Origin: Prevotella sp.
GTDB taxonomy: Bacteria; Bacteroidota; Bacteroidia; Bacteroidales; Bacteroidaceae
Reading direction: 5' to 3'
NCBI GenBank assembly: GCA_017650905.1
Contig: JAGCDZ010000108.1
Coordinates: 1-43,912, forward strand
DNA: 43,912 bases
Shown here in pieces: positions 8,881-18,460 of this stretch (the stretch's first letter is position 1; each line of letters begins with the position of its first letter). The position numbers and the translations under genes are program-made. The notes below the pieces were generated by a model, which made no database searches, was not told the origin of the DNA, and saw only the letters and a list, made by a program, of their open reading frames with translations.

Positions 8881-11800
8881 CGTGCTATGTACTTCTTACC
8901 GTTTTCAATATAGATACCCTTGACACGCTTGTCGTTGAGCTGACGTCCCTGCAGGTCGAAGTAGCGGCGTGTACCGTCGCGGTCGATGGTCTGGATGGTG
9001 GGCTTGATACCTGTGGTGCCATTGTCGTGGAAGTCGGCAATATAGAGCAGGTCGGATTTTTCTTCCACCTCGCCACTGACCTCGCCATCAGGCTGGTAGA
9101 ATCGCGTGGTGAAGTTTCTGGCTTCGGATACGACGTCTTCATGCTGATATTCCACCACTTCCGGATTCTGCCGGAAAGGAATTGACAGAATGAACAGATA
9201 ATCAGGATCATTGGCAGAGAAGAGTCCACGGAAATTGTTAAAACGTTCCTGACTAGTACGTCGATCTATATATGCCCATATTCCTTTGTCGGTCAAGCCG
9301 TATATCAGTTCGTCTTTATCTAACATAAAGACCCTGTACGCACTCACCCATTTTCCAACCTCCGTATTATTGCCGTGCCAGTACCATTCTGAGAAATCAT
9401 AAACAGGAGAACCTTCTGGTACCTGGTTTGTGAACAGTGCATCGATGGCATTGAACCGCAGGTCGCCGTGGTTGACAATCACCAAATAGGGCTTCCAGGC
9501 CTCCATCTTATTGTTAGGCAGTTCCTTGAAGATGAACTGGCGGTAGACGGTGTCGACATACTCCAGCTGATAGGCCTGTGCTGTGCCCGGCACATAGTAT
9601 TCGTCGATATCGAAGTCGTAAGGCAGGCTGACGGTGCAGGCCACAGGCGATTCAGTGCCGTCCTCGTTGACGACTGCAGAAACAACACGGTCGTACGACG
9701 AATTGGAAATCTGGCCATTGAGTTCGTCAAGTACTTTCTGACTGAAAGTGAAATCGACGAATTGCACGGAATCCTTAGGCAAACTGAAGCCGAGGAAATC
9801 GTCGAGCGAGACACCCGAGCCCTGGAACTTCAGCCGATAGAAACCTGAATAGGGAGCCTTGAACACAATGGTGTCGCTCTGGAAGTAGGTATTGTAGAGC
9901 GTCCAGTCCTTGTCGTAGTCACGCTTATAATATACATTAAGGTAAGAGATGTCGCCGCCGCCCAAGCCGAACATCGCGAACATCTGCATGAAGCCGCCGC
10001 CCATATCGGCCGTGAAGCGCAGCAGATTACCCTGCTTGGCCTGCAGGCGCGGGGTGATGACCTCGTACTCCTTTGATTCGGTCTTGGCAACCCACGACTT
10101 TTCCTCGCCACCGCCGCTGAACATAGACATTATGTCGTCGCTGCCGCCTTCGGTGAGTATCCAGCCAGTGCTCTCCCAGCCTTCAGGGAAGCGGCGCGGG
10201 AAGGTCTGGTCTTCGATTACATAAATAGGTTCGAAATCCTCTGACCATGAGTCAGACTTGATGATGTAGGCACTGAAGGCAATAGCCTGTCCGCTTACCC
10301 GCTCATCGGCAGGCGTGAACATCAGCAGCTCGCGCACCTCGCCCTGACGCTCATCGTCGCGGAGCAGGGTGGCATTAAGCAGCAAAGAATCGCCAGCGGC
10401 AATCGACAGGCTGCTCTGGTCTAAGGCAAGACGTGTTGGATCTAAAGAAGAAACGGCAACGTCGAGCGTACCCGTTCCCGTGTTGATGACGGTAAAGGTA
10501 CTGGTGGTGTCGGCCCTGAGCATGCCGAAGTCAAGACTCTTCACCGCAGCACTGTCGAGGGTGACATAGAGGTCAGGCGCATTCATGTCAATCTGGAATC
10601 CGGCCACAGAGTCGATAACGATGCTGTCGGAAGCAACGAAGCGGAAACGGTATTCGCCCGGCTCCAGGTTGGAGAGCCACTGCGTGGTATAGGCGGTGTC
10701 GACTGCATTAGAGAAGTCCTTTGCCCTTTCCCATTTGCCGGAACCGTAGACAGACTTCTCGACGAAGAAGGTCGCACTATTGTCACCGCCACCCATCATA
10801 GAGCTGAAGTCCATGCCACCGCTGCCGGGTTTCTTGACAGAGAAGAGCAGAACGTCCGTCTCGTCGCTGACGGTCAGGGGCGGAGTCATCAAGTAATAGG
10901 TTTCGCTGCTGCCGCCGAACATCGACATCGAATTATCGCCGCCACCGTTCTTCACGGTAGCCACGCCTTCTTTTACTTCCCAGCCTTCGGTAAACCAGCC
11001 GTAAGGCAGCTCGTTGTTGTTGAAGTCCTCTGTCCATACGCCCGGCTGAGTGATGATAGCGTCTATCGGAAGGGGTATTTCCTCAACGCGCTCATCGGTC
11101 GTCGCAAAGACAAGCATCGTGCTGTTCCTGCCCTCATGGCCCTGGCCGTAGTTGAAGGTGAGGTTGACCTTTGCCGTATCGGCGTATTCAACGCTCACGC
11201 TCGTCTGGTCAAGCGTAAAGGGACTCTCGGCCGAAAGGTTCACCGTGAGCGTACCAGTACCCGTATTGATGACGCAGAACGTCACGGTCGTGTCTTCGGT
11301 ACAGAGCCCGAGGTCGACGGGCTGGATGTTCTTGTCCTTGTAAGCGGGGTAGATGTCAGGTGCATCATTGTCGATATGGAAGCCCGCCACAGAGTCAATC
11401 ATCACATTGCCGCCAGCTCTGAAGCGGAACCGGTATTCGCCCGCTTCGGTATTGCTGATGGTGAATGTCTTGTAGGTGGAATCGAGCTGCGAGGTGAGGT
11501 CGGCCACCTTCACCCAACGGTGTTCACCGTAGATGGCCCGCTCTACCACAAAGGTAGAGTCGCTTTCGCCACCCATAAAGGAAGTCATACCGCTGTCGTC
11601 TCCGCCTTTCTTGGCCGAGAACACCAGCACTTCGCTACCCTGGACGCTCAGGGGTGGGGTCATCAAGTAATTGTAAGAATCGTCACCTCCACCCAAGAGG
11701 TCGGCGAAGTTGAAGCCGCCGGACTCTTCCGAATCCTCCCCTTTCTGGGCAACGTTGTCCTTGACTACCCAACCTTTGGCAAACCAGCCGTAGGGCATCT

Positions 11801-11909
11801 TCCCGTCATTGAAACGCTCGTCCATTTGCCCAGAAGAAATGTTCTGGGACATCATGTTGCCTACTCCTAAAAATAAGGACAAGGCAAAAAGCATACTTCT
11901 TTTTTTCAT
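8877..11909 (-). CDS. large secreted protein with repeated choice-of-anchor-J and ASPM/SPD2/Hydin-like domains
   Basis: 1010 residues with a signal peptide (MKKRSMLFALSLFLGVGNMMSQ). Three jelly-roll domains begin with similar text (FNDGKMPYGWFAKGWVVKD, FNNNELPYGWFTEGWEVKE, FPRRFPEGWESTGWILTE), as in choice-of-anchor-J/cleaved-adhesin domains. The first two are each followed by an immunoglobulin-like module of the ASPM-SPD2-Hydin type (INTGTGTLTVNLSAESPF; INTGTGTLDVAVSS). Gly/Ser/Asp/Met-rich loops (MGGGDNS, MFSGGGEEKS) are inserted at corresponding places in each repeat. The C-terminus YFDLQGRQL...KGIYIENGKKYIAR is a tail common in secreted Prevotella proteins and resembles a short T9SS-type sorting tail. 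It is probably cell-surface; no ligand is known. Confidence 0.8.
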   Translation of the reverse strand: MKKRSMLFALSLFLGVGNMMSQNISSGQMDERFNDGKMPYGWFAKGWVVKDNVAQKGEDSEESGGFNFADLLGGGDDSYNYLMTPPLSVQGSEVLVFSAKKGGDDSGMTSFMGGESDSTFVVERAIYGEHRWVKVADLTSQLDSTYKTFTISNTEAGEYRFRFRAGGNVMIDSVAGFHIDNDAPDIYPAYKDKNIQPVDLGLCTEDTTVTFCVINTGTGTLTVNLSAESPFTLDQTSVSVEYADTAKVNLTFNYGQGHEGRNSTMLVFATTDERVEEIPLPIDAIITQPGVWTEDFNNNELPYGWFTEGWEVKEGVATVKNGGGDNSMSMFGGSSETYYLMTPPLTVSDETDVLLFSVKKPGSGGMDFSSMMGGGDNSATFFVEKSVYGSGKWERAKDFSNAVDTAYTTQWLSNLEPGEYRFRFVASDSIVIDSVAGFQIDMNAPDLYVTLDSAAVKSLDFGMLRADTTSTFTVINTGTGTLDVAVSSLDPTRLALDQSSLSIAAGDSLLLNATLLRDDERQGEVRELLMFTPADERVSGQAIAFSAYIIKSDSWSEDFEPIYVIEDQTFPRRFPEGWESTGWILTEGGSDDIMSMFSGGGEEKSWVAKTESKEYEVITPRLQAKQGNLLRFTADMGGGFMQMFAMFGLGGGDISYLNVYYKRDYDKDWTLYNTYFQSDTIVFKAPYSGFYRLKFQGSGVSLDDFLGFSLPKDSVQFVDFTFSQKVLDELNGQISNSSYDRVVSAVVNEDGTESPVACTVSLPYDFDIDEYYVPGTAQAYQLEYVDTVYRQFIFKELPNNKMEAWKPYLVIVNHGDLRFNAIDALFTNQVPEGSPVYDFSEWYWHGNNTEVGKWVSAYRVFMLDKDELIYGLTDKGIWAYIDRRTSQERFNNFRGLFSANDPDYLFILSIPFRQNPEVVEYQHEDVVSEARNFTTRFYQPDGEVSGEVEEKSDLLYIADFHDNGTTGIKPTIQTIDRDGTRRYFDLQGRQLNDKRVKGIYIENGKKYIAR

Positions 11910-11929
11910 GTGATACCTTTTTATTATAA

Positions 11930-11951
11930 TTAAGTCTATATTAAGTCTATA
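11930..11951. repeat. tandem 11-bp direct repeat
   Basis: TTAAGTCTATA occurs twice back to back in the 43-bp gap between the outer-membrane factor gene and the anchor-J gene. Only two copies; a minor feature. Confidence 0.6.
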
Positions 11952-11952
11952 T

Positions 11953-13362
11953 TTACTTTGTGCCGCCGCCTAGGGCAATATAGAGGGCGATAACAGCCTG
12001 GGCACCCTTGTACATGTTTGAGGCCTCGCTGAGCTGAGCATTCAGCAGACTCTCCTGGGCGGTTAGCACCTCAAGGTAGTTAGCCTTACCATTGTCCATC
12101 AGCTCGTGAGTACCTGTGTAAGCATCGTAGAGTACCTCCACCTGACGGCGATAGTAGCCGTACTTCTCGCGGGCAGCCTCACAGTCGGCCATGGCCTCGT
12201 TCACCTGGTTGCCGGCATCGATGACGGTCTGCACATACTTCTTCTGCAGATCTTCCTCCGTCAGCTGGTTAATCTTCAGATTGGCTTTCAGCTTGCCACG
12301 GGCAAAGATGGGTTGTGTGAGCTGTCCGACAAAGTTGAGCAGCAGCTTGCCTGGGTCGACAACTTGCCCACCACCACTGTTCGTCCAGCCGCCTGTTCCC
12401 GTCAGCGTGATACTGGGGAAGAAGGCGGCACGGGCCGTCTGCGTGTTGTAGAAAGCCTCCTCCATCTGGTGGTTGGCTATGCGGATGTCGGGGCGCAACT
12501 CAAGCATGGCGGCAGGCACGCCGACTTTCAGGAACTGCGTGTCAAACATACGCTGACCCGTGTCCACAGGCCTCTTCTCCAATGCCGAGGTGCCCCACTG
12601 CTTGCGCTCAATGTGCTGCGGCGGGATAGCCAGCAGACGGCAGAGGGCGTTCTCGGTGGCACGGATGTTGCGGCGCACGTCCACAATCTGCGTCTTCACG
12701 TTCAGATATGACGACTCCATCTGGTTGACGGCGGTGGAATAGGATTTTCCGTTCTCCCAAAGCGTCTTCTGCGTCTCCAATGAAGTGTTCCACAGACTGT
12801 CGGTCTTCGTTAGGATGTCCAACTGTCGGTCGAGCAGCTGCAGCATATAATACTGCTGGGCTGTAGCCGAGACCAGGTTTGCGCGAACGGCCTCCTCATA
12901 CACCTGGGTCTGCAGGAGCACGGCCTGCGAAGCGCGCTTCTTGTTGGTGATGGAGCCGAACACGTCAACATCCATCGACAACTGCAGCGGCAGGTTATAG
13001 CTCTTTGACCACGGGTTTTTGTCGAACTTGGCCAGCGTCCCCTGCGGCGAGAAATAGAGCGAAGGCAGGTAGGCCATCTTGGCAGCCTTCAGCGATGCCT
13101 CACTCTTCTCAACGGCAATGCGTGCGGAGTTCAGGTCGGTATTATTGGCCAGCACCTGCTCGATGAGCTGCTGCAGCACAGGGTCTGTGAAGAACTCACG
13201 CCACGACATCTGCGCCAGCGACTCATCGCCTACAGAGCCACCCCTAATCGTGCCGAAAGCATCAGCCGGGGTCTCAGCCTTCTGCTCGTACTTATCGTAA
13301 AGGCCGCAACCCGTGAGCATCAGGCTCACGGCTGCGACTGTGATGATATTCTTACAATTCAT
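11953..13362 (-). CDS. RND efflux outer-membrane factor (TolC/NodT family lipoprotein)
   Basis: About 469 residues from the ATG at 13362 (MNCKNIITVAAVSLMLTGC, lipobox LTGC). Two OEP repeats of long amphipathic helices, with typical NodT text LAQMSWREFFTDPVLQQLIEQ, GVPAAMLELRPDIRIA and LTGTGGWTNSGGG. It forms the trimeric outer-membrane channel for the RND pump encoded upstream. The frame opens 18 bp earlier (MKEVKI...), but that stretch is made of the heptad repeat between the two genes, so the later start is preferred. The order adaptor, pump, outer-membrane factor is the usual one for an efflux operon. Confidence 0.92.
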   Translation of the reverse strand: MNCKNIITVAAVSLMLTGCGLYDKYEQKAETPADAFGTIRGGSVGDESLAQMSWREFFTDPVLQQLIEQVLANNTDLNSARIAVEKSEASLKAAKMAYLPSLYFSPQGTLAKFDKNPWSKSYNLPLQLSMDVDVFGSITNKKRASQAVLLQTQVYEEAVRANLVSATAQQYYMLQLLDRQLDILTKTDSLWNTSLETQKTLWENGKSYSTAVNQMESSYLNVKTQIVDVRRNIRATENALCRLLAIPPQHIERKQWGTSALEKRPVDTGQRMFDTQFLKVGVPAAMLELRPDIRIANHQMEEAFYNTQTARAAFFPSITLTGTGGWTNSGGGQVVDPGKLLLNFVGQLTQPIFARGKLKANLKINQLTEEDLQKKYVQTVIDAGNQVNEAMADCEAAREKYGYYRRQVEVLYDAYTGTHELMDNGKANYLEVLTAQESLLNAQLSEASNMYKGAQAVIALYIALGGGTK

Positions 13363-13436
13363 AATTTTCACTTCTTTCACTTTTCACTCTTCACTTTTCA
13401 CTTCTTTCACTCTTCAATTTTCACTTCTTTCACTTC
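13363..13436. repeat. heptad repeat tract (TTTTCAC type) between pump and outer-membrane factor genes
   Basis: Roughly ten imperfect copies of TTTTCAC/TTCTTTCAC/TCTTCAC follow one another. On the coding strand this reads GTGAAAAGTGAAGAGTGA and so on, giving TGA stops and GTG codons in every frame. It supplies the C-terminal residues and stop of the pump gene (EVKEVKIEE). Confidence 0.85.
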
Positions 13437-16400
13437 AGCAACCACCTTGCCCTGGAACTTCTCGTGAAGCTTCTGGAATACGATGAAGAAGGCGGGAACG
13501 ACGAACAGAAGGGCAACGGTGCCGATGCTCATGCCGCCGATGACGCCAAGGGCGAGGGCACGGTTACCATTGGCACCGGCGCCACCCTCGATGACCAGCG
13601 GAACCATACCGATGATCATCGTGGCCACTGTCATCAGAATCGGACGCAGACGCTCCTGACAGGCAGCAAAGGCCGCATCGCGGATGGACATGCCCTGAGC
13701 ACGACGCTCAGAAGCGAACTCCGTAATCAGAATGGCAGTCTTCGATAACAGTCCGATGAGCATGATGACACCCGTCTGCAGGTAGATATTGTTATCCATG
13801 CCCGGCAAGTGGAGTAGTGAGCCGAGATAGGCGAACACAAAGGCGCCCATCAGTCCGAAAGGCACACTGAAGAGCACTGCCCACGGTGTGAACCAGGAGT
13901 TATAGAGCGATGCCAGAATGAGGTAGATAAGCACCACACATATTATATATATAAAGGTGGTGGTGTTCGAACCAGATGCTTCCTCCACCTCGCGCGACAT
14001 ACCACTATACTCATAAGTGGCAGTGGGAGGCATGGTCTCCTTAAACACCTCAGCGATAGCATCATGTGCCTGCCCCTCACTATAACCGTTGGCTGCCATA
14101 ATGTTGCAGGTGACACTCTGGAACAGGTTGAAATGCTCGATGTTCGACGGGCCTACGATTTCCTTCAACGAGACGAACTCTGAGATGGAGGCCATCTTAT
14201 CACCACGCACTTTGACGAAGATATTCTGGAGGGATGACGGGTCGAGACGGCTCTCGGGTGTAGCACTGGCCATGATGCGGTAGACCTTACCGAACTGATT
14301 GAAGTTACCTATGTAACTGCCGCCGCAGAAGGCACCAAGCGTACTGAGAACAGTCTTAGGTGACACTCCGGCGCGATCGCACTGGGTGGGATTGACTTCA
14401 ACCTGATACTTCGGAAAGCGCTCCGAGTATGATGACATGGCCATGCCTATTTCGGGCCGTTCAGACAGTTTGTTCAGGAAATTCTCCGTGTTTCTAGCAA
14501 ATTCTGACAGGTTGCCATCACTGGGATCCTCCACCACGAGACTCACGCTGTTGCTCGTACCATAGCCAGGCACTTGAGGCAACTGGAAGGGCAGCACCTG
14601 CACATTTTTGATATCCTTACAGGCGTAGTAGAACCGCCCGATGACGAGGTCAATCAGATGATTCATGCCAGGACGTTCGTCCCAATGTTTCAAACGGACG
14701 ATGAGCGTGGCGTAGTTAGAGCCATTGCCAGAGATCAAGCCATAGCCACAAGCTGTTGCGAAACTCTCCATTTCAGGAATTTCCTTCACTTTCGCTTCCA
14801 CCTGCTTTGTCAATTCTTCCGTCTGCTTCAGCGTATAGCCCTCCGGTGCGCGGACCTCTGCGAGGAAGACACCCTGGTCCTCCTGCGGCACAAGATCTGA
14901 TGGCAAGTTTTTCATGAAGAAGAAAAGCAGCACGGCAGCCACAATCAGCAGACCCCATGACAAGACGGGGCGCTTAATGAACTTCTCAACACTCTTTGAG
15001 TACTTCTTAAAAATGGCATTGTAACTCGCAGCATAAGCCTTCTTCGTATAATAGGTCAGACTCTTGCCTTCCTTTTTGCCTTCAGTTACTCGCAGCATGA
15101 TGGCACAGAGAGCCGGACAGAGTGTCAGGGCCGATACGCACGATAGACCTACGGACGAGGCAATCGTTACACCGAACTGCGTGAAGAACGTGCCAGATGT
15201 GCCTGAAATGAAGGTCACGGGGATAAAGACGGCCATGAATACCAGAGTACACGAGATAACAGCTACCGACACCTCGCTCATGGCCTGACGTGTGGCTTCA
15301 CGGGCATCGCTGATGCCACCCTCCATCTTGGCCATCACGGCCTCTACCACCACAATGGCATCATCGACCACCGTACCGATGGCGAGAACCAAGGCGAAAA
15401 GCGTTAGGATGTTGAGCGAGAAGCCTGCCAGCATGACGATCGCAAACGTACCCATCAAAGATACGATAATCGAAATCGACGGGATGATTGTAGCCTTGAA
15501 GTTCTGTAGGAAGAAGAACACCACCAGGATCACGAGGATGATGGCAATAATCAGCGTCTCCACCACGTTGTGGATAGCGGCGAAGAGGAAGTCGTCTGAG
15601 GTCTGCATCGTCACGAACTCCAGTCCGGCAGGCATCATAGGCTTCATGTCATCGCACATCTTCGAGATACGGGCATTCACCTCCGTTGCATTGGCCTCAG
15701 GCGCCTGGAATACCATGAGCAGCGTACCCGGCTTACCGTCGATGTTCGACAGGAAACTATAACTCTGGGCACCAATCTCTACCTCTGCCACGTCGGCCAA
15801 ACGCAACATATGACCACTGTCAGTTGTCTTCAGGACGATATCGTTGAATTCCTCGATGCTCTTCAGCGTACCCTTGTACTCCATCGAATACTGGTATTTG
15901 TTCTCCGACTGTTCACCCAACGAACCCGTAGGGGATACGAAACTCTGACTGCCGATGGCAGCGAACACGTCATTCGGCTCCAGACCGTACTGGGCCATCA
16001 CGTCGGGTTTCATCCAGATGCGCAGGGCATAGGTATTACCCAATGATGTCACAGAGCCCACACCAGTGATACGCTGCAAACGAGGTTTGATATTGATGTC
16101 GACATAGTTCGATATGAAATCTTCGTCATATTTCCCGTCTATGCTCTTAACACCGAGGATGCGCAGGATGTTGCTCTGCATCTTCATCACCTGAACACCC
16201 ACCCGCGTCACGTCGGCAGGCAGCAAGGCTTGTGCTAACGAAACGCGGTTCTGCACATTCACCGCCGCCATGTCGGGGTCGGTGCCTTGTTTGAAGAACA
16301 CGCTGATGCTCACATCGCCTGTAGACGAGGACTTCGAGGTCATATAGGTCATGCCAGGAACACCATTGATGCTCTCCTCCAACGGCTGGATGACGGACTT

Positions 16401-16577
16401 CATGATAGTGTTCGCATCGGCACCCGTATAGGAGGTTATCACCATCACTTGAGGCGGCGCGATGTTTGGATATTGCTCAATGGACAGCGACTTCATCGAG
16501 ATGAAGCCTACCAGCGCAATGACGATACTGATGGCACATGCCATCACGTATCTATTAATGAATATATTATTTTTCAT
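13407..16577 (-). CDS. RND multidrug efflux pump, HAE1/AcrB family
   Basis: 1056 residues, the normal length for an AcrB-type inner-membrane proton/drug antiporter. Twelve membrane helices are expected: one at the N-terminus (MACAISIVIALVGFISM), a group near 340-540 and a group near 870-1040. The proton-relay Asp pair lies in AIGTVVDDAIVVVEAV and the partner Lys in LLSKTAILITEFASER. Periplasmic porter domains carry the typical SYTGADANTIMKSVIQPLEE and PAGLEFVTMQTSDDF. It works with the adaptor (24 bp upstream) and the outer-membrane factor (downstream). Substrates cannot be told from sequence. The last residues are encoded by the heptad repeat. Confidence 0.96.
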   Translation of the reverse strand: MKNNIFINRYVMACAISIVIALVGFISMKSLSIEQYPNIAPPQVMVITSYTGADANTIMKSVIQPLEESINGVPGMTYMTSKSSSTGDVSISVFFKQGTDPDMAAVNVQNRVSLAQALLPADVTRVGVQVMKMQSNILRILGVKSIDGKYDEDFISNYVDINIKPRLQRITGVGSVTSLGNTYALRIWMKPDVMAQYGLEPNDVFAAIGSQSFVSPTGSLGEQSENKYQYSMEYKGTLKSIEEFNDIVLKTTDSGHMLRLADVAEVEIGAQSYSFLSNIDGKPGTLLMVFQAPEANATEVNARISKMCDDMKPMMPAGLEFVTMQTSDDFLFAAIHNVVETLIIAIILVILVVFFFLQNFKATIIPSISIIVSLMGTFAIVMLAGFSLNILTLFALVLAIGTVVDDAIVVVEAVMAKMEGGISDAREATRQAMSEVSVAVISCTLVFMAVFIPVTFISGTSGTFFTQFGVTIASSVGLSCVSALTLCPALCAIMLRVTEGKKEGKSLTYYTKKAYAASYNAIFKKYSKSVEKFIKRPVLSWGLLIVAAVLLFFFMKNLPSDLVPQEDQGVFLAEVRAPEGYTLKQTEELTKQVEAKVKEIPEMESFATACGYGLISGNGSNYATLIVRLKHWDERPGMNHLIDLVIGRFYYACKDIKNVQVLPFQLPQVPGYGTSNSVSLVVEDPSDGNLSEFARNTENFLNKLSERPEIGMAMSSYSERFPKYQVEVNPTQCDRAGVSPKTVLSTLGAFCGGSYIGNFNQFGKVYRIMASATPESRLDPSSLQNIFVKVRGDKMASISEFVSLKEIVGPSNIEHFNLFQSVTCNIMAANGYSEGQAHDAIAEVFKETMPPTATYEYSGMSREVEEASGSNTTTFIYIICVVLIYLILASLYNSWFTPWAVLFSVPFGLMGAFVFAYLGSLLHLPGMDNNIYLQTGVIMLIGLLSKTAILITEFASERRAQGMSIRDAAFAACQERLRPILMTVATMIIGMVPLVIEGGAGANGNRALALGVIGGMSIGTVALLFVVPAFFIVFQKLHEKFQGKVVAEVKEVKIEE

Positions 16578-16582
16578 GCGGA

Positions 16583-16620
16583 AGCAAATTTTTCACTTTT
16601 CTTACTTTTCACTTTTAACT
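16583..16620. repeat. short heptad repeat tract between adaptor and pump genes
   Basis: TTTTTCACTTTTCTTACTTTTCACTTTTAACTT: the same TTTTCAC-type unit as at 13363-13436, again at a junction inside the efflux operon and again forming the C-terminal codons (EEVKSEK) of the upstream gene. Confidence 0.75.
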
Positions 16621-17735
16621 TCCTCTGGAAACAGCACCTTTTGGCCTTCCTGCAAATTATTCGCACCGATGGTCACAATCTTGTCGCCAACGTTGAGACC
16701 ACTGACAACGATGACATCCTCACCATTGCCAGTATCTGCTGTCTTCACCGCAACGGCAGTTGCCGTGCTGTCGGGCTGCACCTTGTAGACCAGTTGCTTG
16801 TCCTGGAGTTTCACCACCGCTACCTGTGGGATCACCATGACATCATTCTCGTCAAATGGTAGCACGACCGTACCCTGAATGCCAGAGAAAAGATGGCCAT
16901 CGGGATTGGGAAACGATGCCTTAACGCCTAATGAACCTGTGGCTGCATCCACCACACCCGTCAAACTTGTAACGCGACCCTTATGCGGGTATTCCGTACC
17001 GTTTTTCATCACAAAAGTCACAGGCGGCAGATTAGCCATATACTTTTCCCTGTCAGCCTTGGTCAGGCCGGATGAGACCGATTCCTCGATGAGTGCCTCT
17101 GACACTGAGAACTCTGCTTCCATCGTCGTATTTCCACTGACAACGGTCATGCGTGTAGCTTGTGACACCTGATCGCCTTCACGAACAGGTATTTCACCGA
17201 TAGCACCCGTCACAGGTGCCATAATGGTACAGAAACCAAGATTCACTTTGGCACGGTTGACTGATGCCCGAGCCTGAGCAACGGCAGCTTTTGCCTGCTT
17301 ATAGGAGTTCTCGCTATTACTGAGCATATAACTGCTCACAATCCTTTTGTCAAACAGGTTCTTGTTAGACTCATACTCCAGTTTTGCAGAGTTCTCTGAG
17401 GCTAGCGCAGCCTGCAAGTTGGCTTGAGCAGCCTCGAGTTCCAACTGGGCGTTACGTGAATCGATGATAAAAAGTGTCTGCCCCTTCTTCACCTGCTGAC
17501 CTTCGCCCACACAGATTTTCATCAGCTGTCCACTAACCTGCGGCATAATGGTCACATCCGTCTGTCCCTTCAACTTGGCACTGAATTTCAGCGGCACCGT
17601 AATGTCTTTTTTCTCCACTGTCATTGTCTCAAACGATGTCTGGACTTCCTTAGGCAAGTCAAGGCCACACGAAGTCAGACCACTGACTACTGTTGCAAAA
17701 GCCACAGCCCATGTCATTGAAATTTTTGCTTTCAT
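16602..17735 (-). CDS. RND efflux periplasmic adaptor (membrane-fusion lipoprotein)
   Basis: 377 residues, lipobox VSGLTSC. Order: lipoyl/biotinyl-type half-motifs (VSGQLMKICVGEGQQVKKGQTLF and IMAPVTGAIGEIPVREGDQV) flanking an α-helical hairpin (LELEAAQANLQAALASENS...), then β-barrel and membrane-proximal domains. It links the RND pump to the outer-membrane channel. First gene of the efflux operon, with a -7 box 60 bp upstream. No regulator gene is adjacent. Confidence 0.95.
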   Translation of the reverse strand: MKAKISMTWAVAFATVVSGLTSCGLDLPKEVQTSFETMTVEKKDITVPLKFSAKLKGQTDVTIMPQVSGQLMKICVGEGQQVKKGQTLFIIDSRNAQLELEAAQANLQAALASENSAKLEYESNKNLFDKRIVSSYMLSNSENSYKQAKAAVAQARASVNRAKVNLGFCTIMAPVTGAIGEIPVREGDQVSQATRMTVVSGNTTMEAEFSVSEALIEESVSSGLTKADREKYMANLPPVTFVMKNGTEYPHKGRVTSLTGVVDAATGSLGVKASFPNPDGHLFSGIQGTVVLPFDENDVMVIPQVAVVKLQDKQLVYKVQPDSTATAVAVKTADTGNGEDVIVVSGLNVGDKIVTIGANNLQEGQKVLFPEEVKSEK

Positions 17736-17794
17736 ATTGTTTTATATTTTTAGTTGTTAATATTTCATTGGAGTTCTGTGTCAAAAACACGGTA

Positions 17795-17802
17795 CAAAGA
17801 TA
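17795..17802 (-). promoter_or_regulatory. -7 box of efflux operon promoter
   Basis: TATCTTTG on the minus strand (CAAAGATA as written), predicting a 5' leader of about 50-55 nt before the adaptor ATG. Confidence 0.7.
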
Positions 17803-17853
17803 CAAAAAAATCTTAAAACACCTACATAATCTTCTATTTTTTTGCATTTAGCA

Positions 17854-17887
17854 CAAAAAAATCCCCCGACATCGCGCCGAGGGATTT
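17854..17887 (-). terminator. intrinsic terminator after hsp20
   Basis: On the minus strand AAATCCCTCGGC, short loop, GTCGGGGGATTTTTTT: a GC-rich stem with a T run, 30 bp after the hsp20 stop. Confidence 0.9.
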
Positions 17888-17916
17888 CATCATTCAACAA
17901 CTAAAAACCTAATAAC

Positions 17917-18342
17917 TTATGCAATATCAATCTGTCTTGAAACCTTCACTTTCTCTTCGATGAGCTTGGGGAGTTCGACGGTGAGGACACCATGCTCGAC
18001 CTTGGCTGAAATAGCCTCCTTCTTTACGTCATCCGGCAGGATCAGCGTCTGCTCGAACTTTGAGTACGAGAACTCACGACGCAGGTAGCGCATGTTTTTA
18101 TCCTCTTCCTTCTTCTCGTTCTTCTGTTCCATCTTGATAATCAGGTTGCCCTCATCATTGATGTGCACATTGAAGTCCTCCTTTTTCATGCCCGGTGCTG
18201 CGACCTCTACCGTGTAGGCCTTGTCACTTTCTTTCACATTGATAGCTGGTGCCGTGCAATTAGCTTTCGGCATAAAGTCTGTGTCAAACAAATCATTAAA
18301 CACTGACGGAATCCAACTGTTTGTTCTCATAACTGGCATCAT
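17917..18342 (-). CDS. small heat-shock protein Hsp20/IbpA family
   Basis: 141 residues with one α-crystallin domain: APAINVKESDKAYTVEVAAPG opens it, KKEDFNVHINDEGNLIIKME is the core and VEHGVLTVELPK the A-x-x-x-G-V-L signature region. An ATP-independent holdase that binds unfolding proteins. A strong Shine-Dalgarno AGGAGG (18351-18356) lies 8 nt from the first ATG, unusual in Bacteroidetes and suggesting high expression; the second ATG (MPVMRTN) is 3 bp later. It is a single gene with its own terminator. Confidence 0.95.
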   Translation of the reverse strand: MMPVMRTNSWIPSVFNDLFDTDFMPKANCTAPAINVKESDKAYTVEVAAPGMKKEDFNVHINDEGNLIIKMEQKNEKKEEDKNMRYLRREFSYSKFEQTLILPDDVKKEAISAKVEHGVLTVELPKLIEEKVKVSRQIDIA

Positions 18343-18350
18343 AATCTTTA

Positions 18351-18356
18351 CCTCCT
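18351..18356 (-). promoter_or_regulatory. strong Shine-Dalgarno of hsp20
   Basis: AGGAGG on the minus strand, 8 nt before ATG 18342. Most genes in this window lack such a site. Confidence 0.75.
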
Positions 18357-18460
18357 AATTATATTTTTAAATTGTTAATACTATTCGCTGTGAACTTAGC
18401 TTGTTTGAAGCATCGCTCACAATGAATAAGGCAAGAAAAATGCCAAAGGAGAAGCAAATG

